Source: Pisaster brevispinus
Taxonomy: Eukaryota; Echinodermata; Asteroidea; Forcipulatida; Asteriidae
Direction: 5' to 3'
Length of the DNA: 64,000 nucleotides
Assembly: GCA_023634235.1 (NCBI GenBank)
Contig: JAMKCF010000002.1
Span: 3,869,001 to 3,933,000, forward strand
Each line of letters begins with the position of its first letter. The first letter of the stretch is position 1. Under the pieces are notes generated by a model, which did not search any database, had not been told where the DNA came from, and worked only from the letters and a program-made list of their open reading frames with translations. Below, one piece after another: positions 22,807-34,800 of this stretch. The position numbers were made by a program, and so were the translations under genes.

Positions 22807-25800
22807 ATGGCGGATCACGTAAAGAAACAACTTTCGAAGGATGAGTTTGATGCTCAAAAATGTAAGTTTTCCTCTCTCTTGTATAAAAAATGTTATCCCA
22901 CAGTCCAAGGAATATTACCTAAGATGATTCTGGGTATACTAAGTTTATATGAACTCGATGAGTATAACTGTAAGAGGTGGTTAGAAAAAGTTCAGTTTTT
23001 GACGTTGTCGTGCCATATCATTCACCATTCAGACACTTACTATCATATCAATATCGCTTCGGATCATAGAGCGCAGACTGCATAATGTGGTGTCAGGACA
23101 CTTCGTACCTTTGCCACTTCGTACCCTGGACACTTCGTACCTTTTCAAGGTGCGAAGTGACTTTGGACACTTCGTACCTTGGACACTTCGTACCTTCTCA
23201 CAAGACACTTCGTACCTTCTCACAAGACACTTCGTACCTTCTCACGAGACACATCGATCGTACCTTCAGGATTTCTGCATCGTTTCTGGATTTCTGCATC
23301 GTTTCTAACAGGGTCACACCGCTAAAATTATGTAATGGCCCGTTGTCACTAGACTTAAGTTCAAGTCAATTGTAGTTCAGCATCAATTGAGGGCGCCGAA
23401 ACAAAAAAATTGAGTTTACAAAATACGAACAAAACAAATGTATTTTAAATAAAAGTATTCACATTTCACAATAAAAACAATTTCACAGTTAAACAAAATG
23501 ACAATTCATTATGTATTTTTAAAAAAATGGATAGTATCCAATAGCATATTTACATGCCGAGAGAATGAACCAAATTAAATAAAAAAACAACCAGTACACT
23601 TTTACATCAGTTTCATAAAAAGCTAAAGCTGGAAAGTATTCCATATCAAGTTTGCGTGCCGAGATAATGGTACATAAGAAAAAACAAAAACAAAATACGG
23701 ACGAAATAAAGGTATTTTAAAGATATTTTTAGTTAGATAATAAAAGTAATCACATTTCACATTAAAAAGGACATTCAAATAATTAAACAAAATGACAATT
23801 CATTAAGTATTATTTTGTATCTCAACGAAAATTTTATCCTTATTAAGGAATTACACATTTTACTGAAGGTACGAAGTGACTCGGCTGAAGGTACGAAGTG
23901 ACTTAGCTGATGGTCACTTCGTACCCCGCCCGCGGTACGAAGTGACCAATTTGGTTACGGTACGAAGTGTCCCGAAGGTACGAAGTGTCCAGGGTACGAA
24001 GTGGCAAAGGTACGAAGTGTCCGACATCCCATAATGTGCGCCCAGCTTCAAATAGGATAACGCGCTTAATTGAAATACTTAGCGCATTTTGAAAAACGCG
24101 GTATATTTTAGTTTAATTCTGAATCTGAATCTGAATTGTATAGTCGGCAAAGCATCCTAAATGGAAACATCACACACCGTCACTTGGGTAACTTCAATGA
24201 TTGAATATCCTCACTGCCACTGCCAGACACACCTGGGCGAAACCCTTCTCTTTTCTTAGCGAAAAATAAGTGTGTACTGGACCTAAAAAAATAAGGCTTC
24301 ACATTCCATCCGAAGGACGAAGCAAAATACAGTCACTGTAATCAATTTGTTGGTTTTCAGTTTAGGCCCAGCTTTTTTGTTTTTGTGTGTGAAGAAAAAC
24401 AGTATAAAAAAAAGAAGCTTTTGACGCTCAGAGTCAGTGATTTGAAAGGTACATTTAAACTTTAAAGTTGAATACTCTAATTGTATTTCATGTTTATTAC
24501 AGTTATTCTAGAAAAGTTTGTGTAATACTATATTAAATAATGAAAATAAAAATATTATTATACATGTATAGCACAAAAATCAACCTAAAAAGACGCTCAA
24601 CAAGGCACTTTTCAGATATAAAGATGAAAACAAGAAGCCAATAAGCATATCGATAAATAACTGTAAACAGAAACAGGAATTCCATGAACCCCTTGCCTTA
24701 CATTAAGTAGCACAGCTTTACTTACCAGAAAATATGTCATAGCGAACTTCTTTAAGTTTTACCATGGAGGTAGAAATAGACCTGAACAAACTAATGTCAA
24801 AATATAAAGTTAAAGATTTATGTATGTACATATATAGCCGGGATAGTTTTTTCTTCTTCTTCCAATTGTGTTTGCTTTGATTTCATAGCACGGGGCTATG
24901 ATTGTTACAAAAACTTACAGTTGTTCACTGTAGCTTGACCAAGGTCAACTCTATTCATTGAATTTACCACTTGACTTGTAGTTATAAAGACCAACATGGT
25001 AGGATATTTTTCTACAAGAATCAATTGCGTTAGTAAAAAGAAAAGCTCACCGCAGGTTTTTGAATACAGTTGTTTACAGTGAGTAATGCACGGATTTCCT
25101 GTAAAAAATAACTCTGGCTTGTAACCACACAAGTACTTGTGAATGTCAAACAGATTCATGAGGAAAACAAGTTTTTCAAAACCATTGTTCCCCAAAAATG
25201 CCAAAAATGCACTCTTTACAGAAGGATTTTGCCAAATGCTGGCAACAAGCGAGACCATGTACATGTAAACAACAAAAGAGCTCTACCCAGCATCCTGCCC
25301 AACTGTCAAAAACACCTAGAACCTCTTTTAATTTTTAATGACAATATGTTTTAGACTTAATGTAGAAACTCCGAATACATGGTGAATGCAACATAAACAT
25401 TATAATCTTAGTTGTCAAGTTTCAGTGACTAAGCAGAGCAGAGGGATCATTTGTAATTTCACTTGTCATTTCACTGGTCCGCCAACTTTTTCACCATTCC
25501 ATTTTTCTTATTAAAATGGATGCTTTTTAACACTGTAGCCAGCCCCTAGAGTTATTAGGAACTAGAGGGCGCACTGGTATTGCCACGTGCACAAACGCGA
25601 CGGGACCGCAAGGAGACATGCGTGCCATTTTGTACGAGGGCAACATTGAATACGAAATACGCGGTGTGTATGCTAAATACACATTATGCGGTCTAAAAAA
25701 AAACGAGCGGGCCGTTTTTAAGTTGTTTTGTGGGGTTTAGGTTATTCGTTTCAATAGAGGATGAACACACATGCCATGATTTATTGTCCAAAGTGAAGGA

Positions 25801-28800
25801 ATATAATTCTAAAATTTGTATTTATTCAAGGATTATTTAGTACTATAAACGGTCTTCACTGGCATTCATAAATTTCACAGTAAACCCTTTCATTGTAAAC
25901 CATTGCTCTGTTGCAACACGCACAAATAGTTCAGACGTTGTTTTTGACTACTTACGAAATGGCCGCCGCTGCCCTTGTCGGGCCGCGTAACTAGCCTAGT
26001 GCGCCCTCTAGTTCCTTTATATAACTCTACGAGCCAGCCGCACCACTTGGAGAGAATTTGGACTGGTCCTTAGGTGTTTTAACTAGCATTTTGGCCAGCA
26101 GACCCAGCTGCAGGGAGGACGGCTGGTAACACCTCATGTTTTCAACATTTTTATTTTTGTTTCTGTGTAGATGTTTTTGACATCTGCTCTGGAGGTGATG
26201 TTTACAATGATCTCCTCGAACATCGGCAGAAGGTTCAGCATCTCAGCGAAGACACAGCGATAGCACTCAAGAAAAATGTCTACAGGAACTACACACAGTT
26301 CATTGAGACGGCTAAAGAAATATCATGTATCCCTTTTAAATATATAGAAAAGAACTCATTTTAAGCGGGAATTGCTTTAATTTTGAATGATTGTTTGACC
26401 TTTTGAGGAGTAACCATCATAAAAAACCTCAAACAATAACAAACAATTTCCATTATTCATACAGGTGTATGTTCAATTAACAATCAAATTTAAAGTGATT
26501 TGATTGTTTGTTCATTTCTTTGTTTGTCCCGTTCATAGAGTTGTTCAGTCTGGTTGGACAGACTCAGTATAAAAAGGCTAAGACAATCCATAGCAGTTTT
26601 TTCAAGTCTTTCTAAGGAACCAAAGCATTTGATTAGACTGTATTCCTTATTGATGTGAGTGTCTAGGGCCCAATTTCATAGTTAGAGATGCTTAAGCAGA
26701 AAATATTGCTTTACAAATTCTGCTTAGCAACAATAAGCAGGATACCAGTCCCAGATGCTACATGCGAAATAATATTTTAGCTGGTAACCCTTTTCTGTTG
26801 AGCATAATTTTGTTGTGCATAGCTAGTTTTTGTGCTTAAAAGCAGCTCTATAAAATTGAGCCCAGGGCCCAATTTCATAGAGCTGCTTAAGCAAAAGAAT
26901 TTGCTAAGCACAATAAAATTTTGCTTACCAGAATAAGGTTACCAGCCAAACTACCGTGTCACATGTAAATTTTGTGACTGGTATCCTGCTCATTTCTGCT
27001 TAGCAGGAAATTGTTAAGCATTATTTTCTGCTTAAAGCAGCTCTATGAAATTGGGCCCAGGTCTCGATTTTAACACTCAAACTCTACAGTTTAGCATTGA
27101 GCCAGAGTCAGTAAACTCATGACTAGTCAAGTCCGGCCCTCTGTTTCTGTTCAAATATTGACTGTCAGTCTGATATATACTGTATCTTTCATTTCTGTTG
27201 AGTATTGAAGAATTACTCATAATACAAATGAGATAAATCTTCTCATAAAAGAGTGCTTGTTCACGTTGTTCAAGTCGAAAACAGTTAAAATGTGTAGGTA
27301 TTTATTTTCTCGTTTCAATCAAATTTAACACTTAAAAAAAAAGATTCTGGTCCAGTAAACATTTTGAGCTACAAGTCTTGTGGATTCCCCCCCCCCCCAA
27401 ATTTGAGCACTGCTGGCTGTCTGGTTGCTCCAAGTCCGCTTCTGTGACTTGATTTTAGGGAAAGATATGTAGAGACAATTTAAAACATGTTTTTCTCTGC
27501 TTGGAAAAAACCAACAAATGTTTACGTGTCAAACTTGTCAATTGTAAAACTTCTTCTTTGGAATGCCTATTAATCTATTCCCTTATGCTGCATTACATGA
27601 CCAGGCCTTGAACTTCGCTGTTGAAGGGGCACGGCAATTTTCCTCTGGTAAGGGGCACTCTATGAGGAAAATGCTACTTTGTATGGGAACTTTGCAAAGG
27701 GCACCACAGCAAACGCACAGGGCACCACGGCAATCGCTGTGGGTGCCGTGGGTTATTTCAAGGCCTGCACGATAAATCACTTCTCTCGGATTACTTCCTG
27801 AACTCCTTCGTGGATCAGATCTTGAGGGGGAGATGTATCAACTGAGCCATGTCTTAACGGAACAGAAATCCATCATGAGCCAAATGCTAGAGATGTCCAT
27901 CGGGAAGAAAGGTAAATTCCTTCATGATTTATGAACTGATCAAATTAAATATGAAGTAATAAACCACAAGGGAAACTGAAGGGGTAAATTTTGAAATAAA
28001 TTTTGGTTGAACAAAGAAAATTGACTAGAGCTGGACTTGAACGTACGTCCTCCGGCACGTTAATCCAGAGGGTTTTTCTGCAGGACTTCGAAAAGCACTG
28101 AGTATACAGTGCTTAATATCTCATATCAGTGTAGGGTAGAAAACCAACATAGTGATAGACACAATCGGTGACCGGAGTCACACGATTCATAGTGGGTATA
28201 CAATGTTAACAAACCAAGCTAGCAATGCACAGTGAGCATGGAAAAGCATGGCTGCTTCCCACCTTACGGCAGAAGCGCTCGGAAGCAGCCATGCATTTCC
28301 ATTCACGCTGTGTGTTGCTTGCTTGGTTTTGTTTACATTTGATACCCACTATGGGTTGTGTGACTGCAGTCGCCAATTGTGTCTATTCTTTATCCCCAGT
28401 GCACTGATTCCATCTATCAAACAGTGATTTTTTGTGATTACAACTTCTCGATTATTCTGTTATTTTCTAGAAGCTTCAGTGAGAAATAAAGACTTGCCAC
28501 AGAACAAAGATGACCAGAAGAGAACAATAGCATCCCTCCTGGATAGAGTAGAAGGATGCTCGGTCAGTATTTAACTGTTTAAGACCTAGTTTATTTACAA
28601 AATGTTTCACTTTGCTTTTGAGTGTGGGTTAGGTTAAAAAAACAATTTAAGAAAAATATTGTTTTCGTAGAGGAATGACAGATTTTTATTCGTCCTACTC
28701 TTGGCAACGTTTTCCAGTGAGTTGACCAACCATTTGAAATTATTCAACTGCATAGGTCGTGTATGGTGACACAACTGTGCACAGAACTATCTGTGCGCTG

Positions 28801-31800
28801 TGTGGATGCATTCACCAAATGATATCATATTGCAGGCAGGCATAGTTTATCTATTTTTCAAAACCACAGAGGATGATATTGAAATGGTCAGAAGGTAGGA
28901 GGGTTGACTGTGTTTTTTGTAGATCTATGCATTTACCACATGACATGCATGATATCATAATGCAAGCTGGCATGGTGCATCTATTATTGACAGTGGATGA
29001 TATTGAATGGTCAGAGAGTAGGAGGGTGGACTATGTACTTTGTAGATGAATTTACCACATGATATCATATTGCAGGCTGACATGGTGCATCTGTTATTGA
29101 CAGTGGATGATACTGAATGGTCAGACAGTAGAACTCTTAGGAGGGAAAATGCATAGAGTCATAGCGAGGCAGAGTTCCAAATACAGACTGGTGCCTTTCC
29201 AGCAATGATGCATTTCTGACTGTGTTTACTTGTCTGATTTTTTTAGAGGATTACAGAGGTACCAGGTCGATACATTGTCCATGATGGAGACCTAGTGGAG
29301 TTAGACACAGATACATTCTCTGAGGTGCAACGAGTTCATGCATATCTGCTCAACGATAGCTTAGTTATTACAACATTCGTTCCAAACAGGTATGGTGAAC
29401 TTTAACCCTTACCCTTCACAAATCCATCTAAATCATAGGCGGTGTCTGAATCGGCGGCTACAGCTATGGCTATGACTGTTGCTAAAGGTGTTGCTAAGGG
29501 CGTCATATACTTCAATGCATGATGATGCGGCTATCCAGCCATAGCCGTAGCCACCAATTCAGACACAGCCTCCCTTTCCTGCCTTTGATGGTCTAAAAGT
29601 AGCACAGCCTAGTTGACCAAGCTTTCTAATAATGATAATAATAATAATAATAATGGCTTCTTATATAGCGCTCATATCCGTCACTCAGTGACACTCGAGG
29701 CGCTTCAACATTAACTATTTTCCTGCAAGGTATTTTGGGGGTATGTTTTAAGTATGAGACCTATTCCTTTACATAGCAATATGTAATGGTTTACAAGGTG
29801 CTGTGGCGCAATATGCTGCCAATCAAACCAGGAACACCGGGGCGGACCCCTTCTCTTTTCGATAAGTGCACTGGGTTCTTTTACGTGCGTTACAGAACAC
29901 ACGGGGCCAACGGCTTTACGTCCCATCCAAAGGACGCAGCAATCATGGTTAAGTCTCTTACTTAAGTACACAAGTGTCACGACCAGGACTCGAACCCACA
30001 CTCTGCTGATCAGAAACACCAGAGCTTGAGTCCGGTGCTCCTATCCGCTCGGCCACGACACACCTTTCTACAGCAAAAGCCTGATGACCACATTCAATCA
30101 GACCTTAGTGATTCTGAAGTTGTCTTACCATATGCTGTAGATACATTTTAATCTGATTTTTGAGATGAACAAAGAAAAAATTGACAAGACTGGGATTTGA
30201 CAACCTCCTGGTTTACGCTGCAGTGCTCTGCTAGCTGAGCTATTAAGCCCTATGTTGAAGGTCTCTCTATTCACCAATTTCTTTGTTCAAAGCGCCAGTG
30301 AGAAGTCATACAACTCTGTTTTATACTGATGAGATTTTTAACACTTGTTTCGCAGACGGGGACCAGTGAGATACAAGTACCAGGCACTGTACGAGCTAGA
30401 CAGTCTTGCTGTTGTTAATGTTCGAGATGTTGGTCGTAAGTCACTGTTTAGAATTTACATCATGCAGAATTGATTGAAGCAGTAACAAGAAGCCTATTAG
30501 CATACATACCAAGCGGAAGTGACATCCCAAAATGCTTTTAAATGTAGAAAATAAAATTTGTGGAAAGTAGTATCAGCTGTTGCAAATTGCTTACCAACCA
30601 AAAGGACCTATGGTATAAATGCAAAAAAATAGTTAGTGGCCTGACGTTTCGACCCTAGCAGAGTCTTTCTCGAAGGCTAAATGACAAGACTACAAACATA
30701 GACAGGTATACTGGTGTAACAAAAGCAGTCAAGTGGAAATAGATGATAGAGATGAAAGCACACAGAGACAGCGGGAGGATGAACAGAGAGGACGGTAACA
30801 AAAGGGTGGGTTTTTGGGGGGAAGGGGCTGGTTTGACATCAAGAGTTAGGGAACACGAAGGACAAAATCAATGATGGGAAGAGGGAGAGAAAAATAATTG
30901 ATTAGTGAATGAGGCAGACTAGAGGGGGCTCATCTGTGGTAAAAAGGAGAAGGCAAAGACAAAAAGTAAATTAAATTTGTTTCACACTAGTTTAAATATT
31001 TAAAAACAATTGGGATTGCAGGAATTAATGTACTCTTCGCAAAGTTGTCATAGTCTTCAGAAAGGGTATAATTTGTTATGCAATTGTTTGAGTCCAGTGG
31101 GTCTCTCAAAGCACCTTGTACTTTTTTTTACCCCTGTTCATCGGGTATTCCTGAAACCAATACCTTAGGAGTATGCAGCACCAGCAGCCACATCGGCGCA
31201 CAGGTTACTAGTGTCTTTCACGTCAACATTTTCTACCCTCGCAGGTGCCCGTTTACTCCTGCGTTATGAGAAGCATTTCAAGCTAAGCGCCTTATGAACA
31301 GTTTCTTCTTGAACATCACAATTCATCTTGCATTTATGATTTGTTTTCCTTTTTTTGACTTTTGCAGCTGTGAAGAATGCTTTCAAGATTCTGATGTTTC
31401 CTGATCAGAGGATTTACAGAGCAGACAATTCCAAGACAAAGGTACAGAGAGTGGAAAGACTGGAGGATCTCTGGTTCTTCGATGATATTAATATTCGGTT
31501 CTTATGTTGCACTTTATCTGTTAAGAGCATTTCAAAACCTAACCCTAAACCTGGATGAAGATTATGGTGTTTTGCTCAAGAACACAAGGGTCATAACCGG
31601 GACCCAAACCCACGCTCTGACAGCGCCAGAGCTTGAAGTCGTTGGTCCAAGTCCCGCTCCAGTCAATTTGTCTTTGTTCAAACCCAAAATATTATTATTA
31701 TTGTTATGAGAAACCCGTGGTTGATATGCCAATAGAATTATACAAAATATCGAATTTCTTGTTATTTTGATATTTTTTTGTTTAGCGAACGTGGCTGGAT

Positions 31801-34800
31801 AAACTTGAGGAGGCCAAGAAGACTAAAGCAGCGGCTGATACTCATAGGAGAGAGTTGGCTGAGCAGATGAGTGTTGAGTCCAACGACTACAATCGTGAGT
31901 ATTGAGAAATGAGTAATCATTTTGGGTTACGAGAATTCTGTGGTCGATATGCCAGTAGAATTAAATTTTTTAAGGCTGTGAACGATTTTGCTTGTATAGC
32001 ATAGCCAAATGCTGCTCTGTATCAGTTGTCACTCATTAGTTGCTACTCGCATTCAGTATGCACAAAACGTGTTCAGTTCGAATATTTTGCTGTACAAAGT
32101 TGTTGGATGAAACCGCCCCTGTAAGGAAACCAAAATCCTAATATTTTGATAAATTTTATTATTTCGTTGAGTTTTATTACTGAGAAAATAATGCAATTTA
32201 TAAGTTTAGATTTCAAATTCTGTATCATTATAAGATTATTAAAATCCTGACTTCTCAAGATGACATTAGAAGCAGCATAGAAAAAATCATAACATTTTAT
32301 GTTTTGTTGAGTTTGTTAAAAAATTGTATTCAAGTTTGGATATTTGCAATCGTATTTTCAGATAAGACAGATTGTGGATTCTTACAAAGTGAAGGTATAT
32401 CTTTGTGTGATCAAGCATGACTGCCTGCACCCTGAAGTCATTTGAAAATCTCCAGAAAGTTTCTCGTTATGTGTTACAATAGACCCCTTGCATGACGCGA
32501 AACGCTACGGGTTTGCGCACAAAGAACAGCTATCCTCCAATGATCTGCCTCCTTTTGCCTCAGTGAGGGCGCTTTTTAGACTCGGTGAGGGCGCTGTTTG
32601 AGTGTAAGACGTCATATGCAAGGGGTCTATTGTACCAAGCCTTGCAGATAGACCTTGCATGCAAGAGGAATGTACATGTACCCCAGATGTTACTTTAGAA
32701 ATTACGAAGAAACTACCGGAAGTAATCCAAACCGCATCCCATAGTGTTGCCTGCTATAGTTTGGCCCTTTTTGAAAACAGGGCATCAGCTCTGGCTTAAG
32801 GTTTTGATCCCCAATTTGAAGCCTTGTATCAAACGTGCATGCCTTCTGACTGAGTCTAAGCTAGAGGCGACGAATCAGTGGCTGCGGCTGTTGCTAAGGA
32901 TGTTGCTATGGGCCTCCTATGCTTCAATGCATGTTAATGTAGCCATCAAGCCGCAGCCGCTAATTCAGATGCAACGTTAGACTCATTTGGTCTCTATCTT
33001 GCATCCACCATCTTGTCTTGTTACCCGTGTGCAACAACAATAATCAATACTGATTCCTATTATACCAAAATGGGCTCAGACTATTTTTGCCCCATTTGTA
33101 TGAAATATTTTCTTGTGTTCGACAGCATTTGATGAAGATGATGATGTGATGTCACCCACGATGCCAGTGGAGTCGTCCAGTATGCTGAAAGTGGATTGGC
33201 TGATAGAACTGCCGGAAGATTTAGACATGTGTATTGCTCAGAGGAACTTTGAAGAAGCGACTGATCTCATCATCAAAAGTAAGTAATGCTGCCCTCTTGT
33301 GACTGATACAGAATTATATGATGAGGAAGGTAGTGGTAGCACTTTAAGACTAACTAATTACATAAAAAACTGCATGAGCTTTCGGAGCAACAACTACTTC
33401 ATTAGAAGTAGTTGTTGCTACAAAAGCTTATGCAGTTTTTTATGTAATTAGTTAGTCTTAAAGTGCTACCACTACCTTCCTCGTTTTATCTATCAGACTA
33501 ACACGGCTATTTTTTAAAGAATTATATGAGTATACTTTGCACATGCATCAAGCAGGGTTACGTTAGCTTGCCAAACAACTCAGACAGGAGTTCTCTTAAA
33601 TGTGGTTTTAAAGAAGTACTCCAATTTCTAAAAACGGGTGTAAATGTTTTTCTTGTCAGAATACCAAAAGGTACAAAGAAGGATGACGTGGATGACACGT
33701 CCAAATCGGGTGTGAAGTCCTCTAGAAATAATGGCACTTTTGTCATGGAACCCATTTAATGGAACCCATTACGGCCCTTCCATGGCAAAACAGCCCAACT
33801 CAAAATTGTTTGGTTTTTACATCGGATCATTTCTGGGTAAATTGAGGGTGCTTTTCTCATTTCAAAGTTTTAAAGGCATACTATGTATGGTTTCTGAAAA
33901 TAACATGTCCTATCTCAGCCTCTTTTTACACTTTCGTCCCATTTTAATGGCAAAACAGCAAATCTCTGTACTTGCTTTTCTCAAAATGTCAATTTTTGAG
34001 TTAGGCTGTTTTGCCATGGAAGGGTTGATTAAGTGAAGTAGTTTCCAGCCCTAGTAATACCATAGCAGCTGTATTAAGTACCACTTATGAAGAAAGAGCC
34101 ATTGGCAACATGCTGAAAAGTCTGCGTTCTTATTGTATAAAACGTTACCAACAGTATTAATATTGTATTTCTTCTGTAGAAAGAATCCTGTTTTTGGAAA
34201 GAGATCAAATTTAAGATCTTTTGAAATAAGAATTTTTTATTTATTTATTTTTTTAGCAAATGAGTACCTTGATTCCATTCCACAGAGTCCAGCGCTCAAA
34301 GAAATGAGGTAAAAAAATGTCTATTATTGATAAAAAGAGCATATTATTTGTGTACTAGTCATTCTTGAAGCTATGTATCTTGGATTTCATGGGAGTTTTT
34401 GTTCCACACTTGAAGTAACATTACTGTTTCTGCTTCATCGATGACAAGACCTCCAAGCAACATTGGACATTATACAAACATAGTTTAATGATGATAAACA
34501 TATGTCTGGCGCCCACCTTTTAAATTGCAATTGCATTGAGAAAAAATACATTCGGTTTGCGGTAACACCATGTGTATATCTACTAGCTATGTAGATTAGT
34601 TCTTGTAGAACTAGGTCTTGCTTTTTATTCTACTGCCGCAGAGTAGATTTTGGAATTCGGGAGACTACTTCGGGAGACTACTTAGTTCTTAAAAGAACTG
34701 TCCAGCTTATTAGCTACTACCTGGGCGGAGGGTAGGAAATCGGCCGGGACTTCCAAAATCCACTCCGCGACAGTAGAACAAAAAGCAAGACCTAGTTCAT

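Noticed and set aside
23090..24029. CRISPR-like spacing of short repeats (GGTACGAAGTG)
   Set aside because: Irregular spacing, both orientations, and a surrounding target duplication show subterminal repeats of a DNA transposon in a eukaryotic intron.
29976..30063. tRNA-like sequence that could be a Ser/Leu tRNA gene
   Set aside because: The acceptor stem is not properly paired, and it is continuous with a SINE body, tail and target duplication.
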